A stretch of 48,846 nt of DNA from a virus: the IMG/VR virus record IMGVR_UViG_3300035445_000156, positions 42,436 to 91,281 of that record, one strand, 5' to 3'. Shown here one piece after another: positions 24,129 to 33,082 of this stretch. Both the position numbers and the translations under genes were made by a program. The first letter of the stretch is position 1. Every line of letters starts with the position of its first letter. The notes under the pieces are model-generated. The model ran no database searches, was not told the DNA's origin, and saw only the letters and a program-made list of their open reading frames with translations.

Positions 24129-24575
24129 ATGCGCGTCCGAGAGGAGAAGTCGATCACGGTGACGATGGTGCGACCGAAAGGTAAGGAGCTGCGGATCGAG
24201 ATCCCGGCGCTCGCCGTCTTCGGCGACTTCGCGGCGACCGAGCGTCTGCGATTGGACGGTGAGACCTATTCCGTACTCTCGCGGGAACCGGACGCGCGCG
24301 AGTGTCGGATCCTGCCTTCTGGCCGGCGCTCGTCGGTCCCCGAAGGGCATGTCCGGGCGGCGACCTACGCGGTGACGCACGTGCCGACGGGCCTGCGGGC
24401 GATCGACCGGATCCGGACCCGCAAGGCGGCCGTCGAGGCGGCGGAGGCGTGCTCGAAGACGGGCTTCGACTACTCGCTCCGGGACGACCCGAACCGGAGC
24501 GACGAGTGGTCCTCGATGGTCGCGGCGATCGTCGCGGTCAAGCGCGACCTCGAGGCGCGGCGGGCGACGTTCTGA
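24129..24575 (+). CDS. Hypothetical protein
   Basis: 148 residues with the MRVREEK N-terminus found again at 35337. The rest is beta-rich then helical. Convergent with the STAS gene (3 bp apart). CATCAT exactly 7 nt before ATG. Confidence 0.6.
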   Translation: MRVREEKSITVTMVRPKGKELRIEIPALAVFGDFAATERLRLDGETYSVLSREPDARECRILPSGRRSSVPEGHVRAATYAVTHVPTGLRAIDRIRTRKAAVEAAEACSKTGFDYSLRDDPNRSDEWSSMVAAIVAVKRDLEARRATF

Positions 24576-24578
24576 CCC

Positions 24579-25637
24579 CTAGCGGCGCGCGGCCGCGGCC
24601 ATCGCCCGCGCCTCCCTGATCCCCGCCTTGAGCGTCGCCCGCGTCACGAAGCCCTCGATCGCGACGTCCTGCTCGACCATCGTCTGCGCGACCGCGCCCC
24701 GGATGCCGGTGAGGACGCAGCGCGCCCCGAGCAGCGCGAGGACCCGCGCGAGCTTGACGAAGGCGTCGACGACGCCGCTGTCCATGACGGGCACGCCGGT
24801 CACGTCGACGATGACGACCTCGACGCCCCTCGCCGTCACGGTCGCCGACGCCTGCTCGACTATCTGCAGCGACCGGGCGCTGTCGAACACGCCGACGATC
24901 GGGAGCAGGAGCACCCCTTCGTCGATCTCGATCGCGGGCGTCGACAGTTCGGCTATCGCCCGCTCCTGCGCGCGGGTCTTGTCGACCAGCGTCTCGAGCC
25001 GTTCGTTCGCCTCGACGAGTTCGGTCTCCCTCGCCGCGAGTCGCTCGTTCGTCTCCTGCAGCTCGGCGACGAGCGCGAGCAGTCGCTCGTTCGCGACCCT
25101 CGACGACTCCGCCTCCCGCTCCGCGCTCTCGGCCGACACGCGCGCATCTTCCGCCAGTCGCTCGGCCCGCGCGGTCTGCTCCCGCAGCTCGACTCCCTGC
25201 CGGCCGAGCGCGAGCAGGTCCGGCCGGCGCTTGTGCAGCACGTAGGCGGTCGCGACCGAGACCGCGCCCCCCGCCGCGTAGAGCTTCACCGCGAGCCAGT
25301 AGTAGGGCCAGTAGAGCAGCAGGACGCTCGCGGCGTGCGTCGCGCCGCAGAGGACGATGAACAGGCCGAAGAGGGTCAGGAGCCGGCCGCCGGGCCGCAC
25401 GGCAAGCCCGAGATAGACCGCGACGAGCACCACCGGGATCCACGTGTAGGCGGCGGAGAAGGAGCCGTTCCAGAGGACCCACAATCCCCGGAGCGACTCG
25501 TCCTCGGTCGTGCGCAGGCACTCGACGCGCTCGAACCACGGGAACGCGAACCACGTCCAGAGCACGAGGGCGGAGAGGACGACCGAGCCGGCGATCTCGA
25601 GGCCGAGGGTCGCCGCGGGACGGATGCGCTGCTTCAT
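24579..25637 (-). CDS. Membrane signalling protein: ethylene-receptor-like sensor, coiled coil, STAS domain
   Basis: 352 residues. Several N-terminal membrane helices include GLFIVLCGATHAASVLLLYW (Cys about 97, His about 101), which closely resembles the copper/ethylene-binding helix FIVLCGATH of plant ETR1 and bacterial relatives; the following YVLHKRRPDLLALGRQGVEL also matches. A coiled coil (about 150-240) links to a STAS domain (TPAIEIDEGVLLLPIVG ... GVPVMDSGVVDAFVK ... CVLTGI) of the RsbR/stressosome type. Such proteins regulate general-stress or signalling pathways; presence in a phage is unusual. Minus strand, isolated, with GATGAT 8 nt before its ATG. Confidence 0.8.
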   Translation of the reverse strand: MKQRIRPAATLGLEIAGSVVLSALVLWTWFAFPWFERVECLRTTEDESLRGLWVLWNGSFSAAYTWIPVVLVAVYLGLAVRPGGRLLTLFGLFIVLCGATHAASVLLLYWPYYWLAVKLYAAGGAVSVATAYVLHKRRPDLLALGRQGVELREQTARAERLAEDARVSAESAEREAESSRVANERLLALVAELQETNERLAARETELVEANERLETLVDKTRAQERAIAELSTPAIEIDEGVLLLPIVGVFDSARSLQIVEQASATVTARGVEVVIVDVTGVPVMDSGVVDAFVKLARVLALLGARCVLTGIRGAVAQTMVEQDVAIEGFVTRATLKAGIREARAMAAAARR

Positions 25638-25640
25638 GGC

Positions 25641-25657
25641 CGCGCATCATCCGGCGT
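25641..25657. promoter_or_regulatory. Bidirectional leaderless start box
   Basis: CATCAT (25645-25650) is 7 nt before the plus-strand ATG at 25658. On the other strand the same bases give GATGAT 8 nt before the STAS-gene ATG. One short segment seems to serve both genes. Confidence 0.45.
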
Positions 25658-26218
25658 ATGAGCCAACGACCGATCGACCCGGAAGCAGAAGGATTCATCG
25701 ATTCGATACCGGCGGAGACGGCGAGATACGTGTCCGCGGCGAAGAAGATCGATCTGACGTGCGGGGGCTTGCTCCTGCAGGACTCCCGGGAGCTCCTCCG
25801 CGGGGACGCGGGCGGCGAGATAACACCGGTGTTATCTCCGGGACAAACCGAACGGCCGAACGATCTGCTCGGCAAAACGGTCCTGCACGGACCGAGCGGT
25901 GTCGTCGGATCCGTACGTCGGATCTACGGGCCGGGCGAGTACCTGGTCAAGCCGAAAGGCGTCGAGACGAGCGGCCGGCCGGTGAGCGAGTCGGTCGTCG
26001 AGCTCGAGGACGGCAACGCCTTCCTCTTCCGGTCGGGCGCGTTCACGGTGCTGGAGGCGCCGGAGCTGCGACTCTGGAAGCTCGCCGGCCTGGCAGTCCG
26101 GGAGGCAGCGGAGAACATTGTCGGGGCCGGCGCCGCCTTCAGGGTCACCCCCGAGACGACGACCGCGATCTTGAAGGCGGCGCTCTCCGCGCAGCTCCGG
26201 ACTCTCTCGCTCGACTGA
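25658..26218 (+). CDS. Hypothetical protein carrying palindromic element
   Basis: 186 residues. N-terminal helical part, then codons 54-64 are the element (EITPVLSPGQT), then a beta-rich domain (GKTVLHGPSGVVGSVRRIYG; VVELEDGNAFLFRSGAF). The element sits at a domain junction, as in terL. Not recognised; place between STAS and virion genes gives no clue. Confidence 0.6.
   Translation: MSQRPIDPEAEGFIDSIPAETARYVSAAKKIDLTCGGLLLQDSRELLRGDAGGEITPVLSPGQTERPNDLLGKTVLHGPSGVVGSVRRIYGPGEYLVKPKGVETSGRPVSESVVELEDGNAFLFRSGAFTVLEAPELRLWKLAGLAVREAAENIVGAGAAFRVTPETTTAILKAALSAQLRTLSLD
25817..25849 (+). repeat. 33-bp palindromic element, copy 5 (intragenic)
   Basis: Full perfect copy inside the hypothetical gene 25658-26218, same EITPVLS frame as in terL. 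Confidence 0.95.
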
Positions 26219-26246
26219 GGCGTTCGGGCGCTGATACCGTCCCGCC

Positions 26247-27869
26247 ATGGCGGGATCCGGCGACCGGGTGATGGTGCTGAACACGCGCGAGCGGCTGGTC
26301 AGCACGGACCACAACAGGCTGCAGCAGTTCAAGGGGGCGGACACCGCGAGCGTGCTCGCGCGGCTCCTGCTCTCCTCCGACGACGAGGACATCGGTTCCG
26401 GCGAGGAGGCGCTCGTCTCGAGCGTGACCGACCCGCTCACGGCGGCGGTCCTCGACGGGATCCGGTTCATGCCGCTGAACGGCACGGTCGACGCGCTCGT
26501 GTCCTCGGGCGTCGTCGCGCTGGCCGACCCGGACGGCGCCCCCTCCGCGGACGACGTGCCGTGGAAGTGGGTCGTCGACCCCGGGATCACCGCGACCGGG
26601 ACGCTCGTCATGACGCCCGGCGCGGGCGCGACCCGGGTAGACGTGGTCGAGTTCTCCCGCACGGTCGAGGACCAGGAGTTCGACAACCGGGACGTCTTCG
26701 ACCCGAGCACCGGCCTGTTCACGCCGGTCAACGTCGTCAAGGTCCGGCGCGGCCGGCTCGCCTACCGGATCAGGACGGGCACGCCGGCCGCAGGCTTCCC
26801 GGGCACGGCGTCGGGGTGGTGCCCGATCGCGGTCTGCTCGGTCCCCGCCGCCGCCGCGAGCTGGGACGTCGTCCAGATCTGGGACGTGCGCCCCCTCGCG
26901 CGCGACCGGGTGAACTCGCCCTTCGCCTCGAGCGCGCGCTGGGCGCGCCGGCGCTCGGGCCACCTGTCGACCGACATCAGCGTGCCGCTGAACGTCAAGG
27001 TCTCGGGCAAGGTCGACACGAGCCTCGGGCCGTGGCGCGCGGGCGGGCGGGTCGGCGTGACCGCGCTCGGGGCGGAGCCGACCGGGTTCTTCGACGTCCG
27101 GTCGCCCGCGAACCAGGAGGTCGGCTTCACGGGGTTCGGCGCGAACGGGCCGAACGGCTACTACTCCGTCTACTTCGTCTTCCCCTTCGGCCTGCCGCGG
27201 TGGATGCGCTACTCGGACTTCACCTCGGGCGCCCGGGTGCCGGTCGGCACGCGCGGGATCATGAGCGTGTCGATGAGCCTGCCGAACTTCAACGGCCGGC
27301 CGGTAGCAGCGGTCACGACGCCCGCCTCGACGGGACTGCTCGACCCCGGGACGAACGTGTACGCGACGCTCGCCTGGACCGCGAGGACGGCGGTCGGCGT
27401 CCCGTTCGGCGTCGTCGAGGACGGCGACTGGACGAGTCAGGTCAACTTCAACCTGCCCCCTGTCGCACCGTCGACCGTCTCCGACCCGTCCTACATCGAG
27501 TGGACGGTCACGACGACGAACGACTTCCCCGGCAACGCCCGGGCGGTACACCTCTACTTGTCGGCCGACTTCACGGTCGTCGCCGCGGCGGATAAGGCGG
27601 CCGGGCTGATCACGGTCTCGGAGGTGGGCGACGGCAGGACGCCCCTCGCGGGCGCCGTCCTGAACGCCTCGTTCACGCCGCTCGTGACGGGCGTGAACCA
27701 GTCGACGGTGATCTCGGTCATGATCCCGTTGACTTTCGCGACGGTCGCGGGGAACGAGTTCGCGGGCGGCAACCGGACCTACCTGGTCCGGTGGCAGTAT
27801 CTCGGCGCGGTCGGCACGACGAGCGCGAACCAAGGGCTGCTCGTGCTGGCGTGGCGGCTCGGCCCGTGA
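26247..27869 (+). CDS. Large virion (tail/baseplate) protein
   Basis: 540 residues, beta-rich throughout, with few charged helices: typical of tail-fibre, baseplate or decoration proteins. Starts 6 nt after TACCGT; the ATG is at the centre of a CCATGG-containing palindrome (26240-26255). The stop overlaps the GTG of the next gene. No specific family recognised. Confidence 0.65.
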   Translation: MAGSGDRVMVLNTRERLVSTDHNRLQQFKGADTASVLARLLLSSDDEDIGSGEEALVSSVTDPLTAAVLDGIRFMPLNGTVDALVSSGVVALADPDGAPSADDVPWKWVVDPGITATGTLVMTPGAGATRVDVVEFSRTVEDQEFDNRDVFDPSTGLFTPVNVVKVRRGRLAYRIRTGTPAAGFPGTASGWCPIAVCSVPAAAASWDVVQIWDVRPLARDRVNSPFASSARWARRRSGHLSTDISVPLNVKVSGKVDTSLGPWRAGGRVGVTALGAEPTGFFDVRSPANQEVGFTGFGANGPNGYYSVYFVFPFGLPRWMRYSDFTSGARVPVGTRGIMSVSMSLPNFNGRPVAAVTTPASTGLLDPGTNVYATLAWTARTAVGVPFGVVEDGDWTSQVNFNLPPVAPSTVSDPSYIEWTVTTTNDFPGNARAVHLYLSADFTVVAAADKAAGLITVSEVGDGRTPLAGAVLNASFTPLVTGVNQSTVISVMIPLTFATVAGNEFAGGNRTYLVRWQYLGAVGTTSANQGLLVLAWRLGP

Positions 27870-29164
27870 CCCTCGCCTCCCTCTTTGCCGCGCACGACGT
27901 TCGGCAGGAAGACGTTGCAGCCGCGGCGGGTGTAGACCCGCGCCTCTTCGACCGCATCGACGCCGGCCTGCAGCCGATCCCCGCCGACGTCGCCGCGTCG
28001 GTCGCCCTGTCCCTCTCCGTCTCCCCCGCCGAGGTCTACCGGGAGGCCGGCGAGTGGACGCTCGACGTGTCCGCCGCCTCCAAGAGGCCGGTGCCGGTCG
28101 ACCCCGACCTCTACGGCGGGCGGGTCGACTACGCGCCGCTCTCCCCGCTGTCGACCGCGCCGATCGTCCCCCCGCCCGCTCCCCCGTCGGGCTGGGTCGT
28201 CTACGACCGGGCCGTCAACGACAGCGTGCTCGTGCGGTTCCACCGCGACTCGGGCGCGCTCCTGTCCGCGACGCCGCTCTCCGGGGTCCTGATCGGCGCG
28301 CGCTCCGTGCTCGACCTGGCGGCCGGCGGCGGGGAGCTCTTCGCGGTCGCCTCCGCGGGCAACGGGGCGGCCTATCGGGTCGACGCGAAGACGGCGGCGG
28401 TCGAGGCGCGGAGCGCGCTCTCCTACGCTGGCGCGCGGGCGATCGAGCACGAGCCGGTCACCGGCACGCTCTGGGTCGCGGACACGGCGGCCGAGCGGCT
28501 GCGTCGGCTCAGGCTCGACGACATGGAGCCGGCCGCGAGCCTGACGCTCACCGACTCGGGGACGGACTACGACCCGGCCGACCTCGTCGCGCTCGGGGGC
28601 TACCTCTACGTGCTCGCGACCGACCCGAGCGGGGACGCCTTCGTCTGGCAGGTCGACCCGGTGACGGACTCGGTCGTCGCGCAGAGCGGGCTCCTGCCGG
28701 ACGCGGCGTGCCTCGCGGCGAGCACGGCGGAGCAGACCGGCGCGCCGTTCCTGTGGGTCGTCACGTCGACCTCGATCGTCCACCGCCTCGACCCGACGAC
28801 GCTCGCGGGCGGGAACGCGTCGATCCCGGGCGCGCCGCTGGAGAACCCGTCGGCCGTCGTGTTCTTCTCCTCGCGCCTGTGGGTCTCGGAGCGGACGGTC
28901 GTCGGGGACGACCCGAAGTGGTCCGCCGTCGAGCTCGCCGGCTTCACGGTCACCGCGACCCAGACCTACCCCGCGAGCCCCGTGACCGGGCTAGGGCGCA
29001 TGGCGACCGACGGCGTGTTCGCGTGGGCGCCGCACGCGGGGAGCCTGCTCGTCCCCGACGGCCTGGAACGGCTCAACCCGAACGACTACGCGAGCGTGCT
29101 CTCCGCGCGGCCGGCGTCCCCCGCTGACGCGGCGCGCGTCCCGTCGGCGATGCTCTTCCTCTGA
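27866..29164 (+). CDS. Beta-propeller virion protein with HTH-like N-terminus
   Basis: 432 residues from GTG. Residues 1-60 (DVRQEDVAAAAGVDPRLFDR ... ADVAASVALSLSVSPAEVYR) read like an XRE-type helix-turn-helix. The rest has repeated blade-like segments (GWVVYDRAVNDSVLVRF, GTLWVADTAAERLRRL, GYLYVLATDPS) that suggest a seven-bladed propeller, as in some receptor-binding proteins. A DNA-binding head on a tail protein is unusual. A chance resemblance of the N-terminal helices is possible. Confidence 0.65.
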   Translation: MTLASLFAAHDVRQEDVAAAAGVDPRLFDRIDAGLQPIPADVAASVALSLSVSPAEVYREAGEWTLDVSAASKRPVPVDPDLYGGRVDYAPLSPLSTAPIVPPPAPPSGWVVYDRAVNDSVLVRFHRDSGALLSATPLSGVLIGARSVLDLAAGGGELFAVASAGNGAAYRVDAKTAAVEARSALSYAGARAIEHEPVTGTLWVADTAAERLRRLRLDDMEPAASLTLTDSGTDYDPADLVALGGYLYVLATDPSGDAFVWQVDPVTDSVVAQSGLLPDAACLAASTAEQTGAPFLWVVTSTSIVHRLDPTTLAGGNASIPGAPLENPSAVVFFSSRLWVSERTVVGDDPKWSAVELAGFTVTATQTYPASPVTGLGRMATDGVFAWAPHAGSLLVPDGLERLNPNDYASVLSARPASPADAARVPSAMLFL

Positions 29165-29182
29165 GCGAATAGTCTTCCCCGC

Positions 29183-29518
29183 ATGCCCGACCCGACGCGA
29201 GTTCCCGCCGGCGCGCTCACCCCGATCGAGCTCGTCTACGTGCTCCGGAGCGAGACGGTCGACCTGAGCAAGGCGACGAGCGCGCGGTTCGTGCTGCGCC
29301 GGAACCGCGGGCAGGCGGCAGACGAGTCATGGACCGCGACGATCCGGAGCAAGTCGCCGCGGTGCCTCACGCTCGCGCGCCCGTTCGAGGCGGGCGACGT
29401 GCCGGTGCCGGACGACATCGTGTTCGAGCCGCGCGTCCTGACCTCGCTCGGGCCCGGCGAGGTCGTCGGCCGGACCCGGACGCTCGTCGTCTTCGATCAC
29501 CCCGCGGTGCATCGGTGA
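29183..29518 (+). CDS. Baseplate-type N-terminal-domain protein
   Basis: 111 residues. TPIELVYVLRSETVDLSKAT...FVLRRNRG resembles the beta-sandwich domain at the N-terminus of baseplate upper proteins (BppU-like) and other receptor-binding modules. TAGTCT is 7 nt before the ATG. Assignment is tentative. Confidence 0.55.
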   Translation: MPDPTRVPAGALTPIELVYVLRSETVDLSKATSARFVLRRNRGQAADESWTATIRSKSPRCLTLARPFEAGDVPVPDDIVFEPRVLTSLGPGEVVGRTRTLVVFDHPAVHR

Positions 29519-29521
29519 TTC

Positions 29522-29626
29522 GTGTTTGAGGGTGAGGCGTCCGAGTCGCCCGCATTCGATGGCGAGGTCATCGAGCCGGTCTCGGAGGGCGAGGCGTCCG
29601 AGTCGCCCTCCTTCGACTCGGCATGA
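29522..29626 (+). CDS. Tiny acidic ORF with internal duplication
   Basis: 34 residues from GTG, starting just after the previous stop. GEASESP occurs twice (GEASESPAFDG and GEASESPSFDS) because the DNA is an imperfect 57-bp direct repeat. Very acidic; could be a linker relic or a real small peptide. Confidence 0.3.
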   Translation: MFEGEASESPAFDGEVIEPVSEGEASESPSFDSA

Positions 29627-29649
29627 TTCGCCCGCGAAGGGAGCAGATA

Positions 29650-30237
29650 ATGCAGACGAAGAGAGTCGTCGTGTGGGACCCGAGTCTCGGCCCGGAACGA
29701 CTGCCGGACGGCTACGTGGTCCAGGGGCCGCGCGCCGCGCTCGCCCTGGAGAGCCGGGGGATCGTCCTCCTCCCCGCGGACGCGGAGCTGCTCGACCGGC
29801 CGCCGAACGGGATCTCCGGCTGGGCGAAGCGGTCCTTCGGCGCGGGCCTGCCGACCGGCAACGACGGCGCGAGCGTGATCGGCCGGAGGTTTGCCCCGGT
29901 CACCTTCTGGGTTGACCGGGACCGCGGCAGCCTGCTGCACTGGGCAGTCCGGGTCGTCGTCGCGCTGCGGAGATCAGGCAGCGCCGACGAGCTGAGCGGG
30001 ACCTTCCGGCTCTCCGCCGACCCGGGGCAGGCGGGCTGCGCGGCGGGCGGGCTCGGGTCGGAGGGCGCGTCGGTCGACGTCGCCGCGCTCGGCCCGGCGG
30101 ACCGGTGGGGCGGCTGGACGGTCGCCGGCAGGCAGTCGCTCGCGTCGTTCTCGGGCGGCCTGTTCGGGCTCTCCCTCTACGGGACGGCTCGCGGGATCGC
30201 GGTCGCGTGGGTCGCCGTCTCGCAGGCGCGCGAGTGA
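29650..30237 (+). CDS. Hypothetical virion-region protein
   Basis: 195 residues, beta-rich (ASVIGRRFAPVTFWVDRDRG). GAAGGGAGCAG ribosome-binding site before the ATG. Lies between baseplate-like and portal genes, so probably structural; not recognised. Confidence 0.6.
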   Translation: MQTKRVVVWDPSLGPERLPDGYVVQGPRAALALESRGIVLLPADAELLDRPPNGISGWAKRSFGAGLPTGNDGASVIGRRFAPVTFWVDRDRGSLLHWAVRVVVALRRSGSADELSGTFRLSADPGQAGCAAGGLGSEGASVDVAALGPADRWGGWTVAGRQSLASFSGGLFGLSLYGTARGIAVAWVAVSQARE

Positions 30238-30259
30238 TTCTCGGGGCATCCTGTCCCCC

Positions 30260-30922
30260 ATGACGATCAAGATCGAAGAGGCGGGACGGCAGGCGCGCCG
30301 CGAGGCGTTCGCCGCCCTATTGCTGTGGTGCGCGGGTCTCGCCGCCTATGCTGGCTGCGGCCCGGGCGCCGGAGCTCAGGTCGACGGGCCGACCGACCCG
30401 CCGCCGTCGAACCCGACCGGGTTCGGGACCGCGGACTGCGTCCCGTACACGTGCGAGTACTTGCGCGCGGCTTGCGGCAGGCCGGGCGACGGCTGCGGGG
30501 GCGAGCCGCTCGACTGCGGCGAGTGCCCCGCCGGCTCCGCCTGCGAGCACCCGCCGGACCTGGGCGCCGCGTTCTCGGCCGGCGAGTCGCTCGCTTGGTG
30601 TTCGCCGGGCACGAGCGCCGCGTCCCTCGTCGGTCCGCCAGACGTTCGTCTCTCCGACTGGTGCGCGGACAACGGCGTCGAGTGCGGCCCGGTCATCGAC
30701 GCGCAGGGCGACGTGACCGACTGCGGGGCGTGCGCCCCGGGCTTCGCCTGCGGCAACTGGCCCGGCCGCTGCTGCGGCGAGCGCTCGGCGGCGGAGAGCG
30801 CGGTCGCGTGCGCGGACTCGTCCCTGCCGCGGCTCATCTCGTGGTGCTACGCGCAGCCGGAACCCGGCTGCGTCGAGACCCCCCTGCCCGGCGACAGCAT
30901 CGGCGCGTGGTGCTGTCCCTGA
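30260..30922 (+). CDS. Secreted Cys-rich protein with myxobacterial-type repeats
   Basis: 220 residues. A signal-like N-terminus (AFAALLLWCAGLAAYAGC) ends in a lipobox-like AGC. The mature part has some 20 Cys; CEYLRAACGRPGDGCGG then DCGECPAGSAC, and later CADNGVECG...DCGACAPGFAC, repeat a pattern widespread in secreted Myxococcota proteins. Probably exported or displayed; function unknown. CATCCT is 7 nt before the ATG. Suggests acquisition from the host. Confidence 0.7.
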   Translation: MTIKIEEAGRQARREAFAALLLWCAGLAAYAGCGPGAGAQVDGPTDPPPSNPTGFGTADCVPYTCEYLRAACGRPGDGCGGEPLDCGECPAGSACEHPPDLGAAFSAGESLAWCSPGTSAASLVGPPDVRLSDWCADNGVECGPVIDAQGDVTDCGACAPGFACGNWPGRCCGERSAAESAVACADSSLPRLISWCYAQPEPGCVETPLPGDSIGAWCCP

Positions 30923-30941
30923 GCGGGCTAGCCTCGCGGGC

Positions 30942-31274
30942 ATGCTCGTCAACAGACTGATTTCCGGCTCGGCCGCTCTCCTGCGATGGGCGGCCGAGGT
31001 CCTGGAGAGCCGGATCGGAGATAACACCGGTGTTATCTCCGGGACAAGCCAGGAAGCGGAGAACGACTACGTCCCCGCGCAGGACCCGGTGACGCCCGAG
31101 GCCCGCGCGCTGCTGCGCGGCGAGTGCGCGCACGGGATGACGAAGGACTGCGCGACGTGCTCGTACGAGGGGAAGCACGGGCCGGGCGCCCAGTCCCCGC
31201 CGCCCCCTGACGACGCGGTCCCGGCAGACAGGTACTTCTCCGCGAAGCCGGCCCGCAGGGTGTTCCGGCCGTGA
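30942..31274 (+). CDS. Small protein carrying palindromic element
   Basis: 110 residues. A hydrophobic N-terminal helix, then GDNTGVISGTS from the element at codons 26-36, then a Cys/His segment CAHGMTKDCATCSYEGKH that may bind zinc. TAGCCT lies 7 nt before the ATG. The stop overlaps the portal GTG. Confidence 0.6.
   Translation: MLVNRLISGSAALLRWAAEVLESRIGDNTGVISGTSQEAENDYVPAQDPVTPEARALLRGECAHGMTKDCATCSYEGKHGPGAQSPPPPDDAVPADRYFSAKPARRVFRP
31018..31050 (+). repeat. 33-bp palindromic element, copy 6 (intragenic)
   Basis: Perfect 22-bp palindrome; the tail is CGGGACAAGCC (one A-to-G change). Read in the DNTGVIS frame, as in the second parB-like gene. Confidence 0.95.
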
Positions 31275-33082
31275 GCGCCCTCGCGCGCGTCCTGTCGGTC
31301 GTCGCTCCCGGGCCCGCGATGGGCGCCGCGAGGGCGGGCCCCTCCCCGACGTTCCCGCGCGGCGCGACGGTCCTCCCCTCCTCGTTCGGCGTGGACCCGG
31401 CGATGCTCGGGCAGGGCTTCCGCGCGGCCGAGTTCTTCCACTCGCCGCGATCGAAGGAGCTCGCGTTCCGGGAGTCCTTCTTCCGGTGCGAGCAGCACGA
31501 CCGGAAGATCTACGACTTCGACGGGCGCGTGATCCGGCCCGGGTCGCTCTCGACGCAGCCGTTCATCGGCAAGAGCCTGCCGACCTTCTACGTCCCGCTC
31601 GACGACCGGCGCCCCTCCGACCCGCAGCGGCTCGCCCGGAAGATCACGCGCGACTTCACCGCGATGCTCTACGGCGAGGGCACGGCCCCGCGCGTCGTCG
31701 TGCGCGGCGACCCGAAGACGGAGGACTTCGCGCTCGCGCTCGCGGAGGCGCAGGGGCTGACGAGCGTCATGGCGCGCGCGCGGAACATCGGCGGCGCGAC
31801 GGGCACGGCGGTCGTCTCGTGGCGCTTCGTCGCCGGCAGGCCGCAGGCGACGCCGCACCGGCCGCAGTTCGTGCACGTGCACGAGTGGGAGGACCGGGGC
31901 CGGCACGTCGTCCGGCACGCGACGCAGCTCTACCAGGTAAGCCGCGCGGTGTGCGACCCGGGCGGCGGCAAGCCCCGGGCGGCGCTCTTCTGGTACCGGC
32001 GCGACTGGACGCCGGAGGCCGACGTCTTCTTCTACGAGGCGCCGGTCGGGAAGGACGACCCGCTCTGGGTGGTCGACGAGGAGCAGACGCACGAGCACGG
32101 CGACGGCTTCGCGCACCTGGTCTGGGTGCCGAACGTCGCGGACACGGACGAGACGGCCGTCGACGGGCTGCCCGACTACGACGGGCTCTACGAGAACCTG
32201 CTCTCGCTCGACAAGGTCGCGAGCGTCACGACGCGCGGCGCGACGGTGAACCTCGACCCGACGCTCAAGCTCCGGATGGACCCGGAGGTGGTCCAGCGCT
32301 TCGGGGTGAAGAAGGGCAGCGACAACGCGATCGTCACGGGCAAGGACGGGGACGCCGACTACATGGAGCTGTCGGGCTCGTCGATCGAGGTCGGGCACCG
32401 GCTCACCGCCGAGCGCCGGCAGCACGCCCTGGAGATCTCCGGCTGCGTCTCGCCGGACCCGAACGTCGTCGCGGCCGCCGGCACGAGCGGCCTGGCGATC
32501 CGGCTCCTCTACCGGCCGATGACGAGCGCCTGCAACGACATGCGCGTCGCGTACGGCGCGGGGCAGGTGCGCCTGCTCGAGCAGCAGCTCGCGAGCGCGC
32601 GGCGGGTCTACGGCAGGCGGGGCGCGGAGGTGGACGACGAGGGGCGGCTCCGGCCGGCGCGCGAGTTCGTCGACCTGCCCTACCGCGTCGACACGGAGGA
32701 CGTGCTCGACCCGGAGACGGGCGAGCCGACGGGCGAGACGACGACCACGCTCGTCGAACGCGAGCCGGGAGAGGGCGGGCAGGTCGCGCTCGTGTGGCCC
32801 GACTACTTCGAGCGGACGCCCGCGGAGAAGCAGGTCGAGCTCGCCGCGATCCAGGCGGCGGCCGGCGGCAAGGCGCTGATCAGCCACGAGACGGCGGTCG
32901 AGATGGCCTGCGACGTGCTCGGGGTCGACCCGAAGCGCGAGTGGGGGCGGGTCGTCGAGGAGCAGCGGCGCGCGAGTGAGCGAGAGGCAGAGATGACCCC
33001 CGGGATCGGCGGGGGAGTGTCGGCGGAGGACGAGCTGCCGCTCGGAGCGGAACCGGACGCGCCCGCATCATCGGGCGCATGA
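31271..33082 (+). CDS. Portal protein
   Basis: 603 residues from GTG. Length, the ENLLSLDKVASVTTRGATVNL segment, long helices (VRLLEQQLASARRVYG), and the position between TerL and the Mu-F-like gene indicate a portal, the dodecameric ring at the head vertex. The C-terminus (EREAEMTPGIGGGVSAEDEL) is a disordered tail. The last codons (PASSGA) also code the CATCAT box of the next gene. Confidence 0.75.
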   Translation: MSALARVLSVVAPGPAMGAARAGPSPTFPRGATVLPSSFGVDPAMLGQGFRAAEFFHSPRSKELAFRESFFRCEQHDRKIYDFDGRVIRPGSLSTQPFIGKSLPTFYVPLDDRRPSDPQRLARKITRDFTAMLYGEGTAPRVVVRGDPKTEDFALALAEAQGLTSVMARARNIGGATGTAVVSWRFVAGRPQATPHRPQFVHVHEWEDRGRHVVRHATQLYQVSRAVCDPGGGKPRAALFWYRRDWTPEADVFFYEAPVGKDDPLWVVDEEQTHEHGDGFAHLVWVPNVADTDETAVDGLPDYDGLYENLLSLDKVASVTTRGATVNLDPTLKLRMDPEVVQRFGVKKGSDNAIVTGKDGDADYMELSGSSIEVGHRLTAERRQHALEISGCVSPDPNVVAAAGTSGLAIRLLYRPMTSACNDMRVAYGAGQVRLLEQQLASARRVYGRRGAEVDDEGRLRPAREFVDLPYRVDTEDVLDPETGEPTGETTTTLVEREPGEGGQVALVWPDYFERTPAEKQVELAAIQAAAGGKALISHETAVEMACDVLGVDPKREWGRVVEEQRRASEREAEMTPGIGGGVSAEDELPLGAEPDAPASSGA

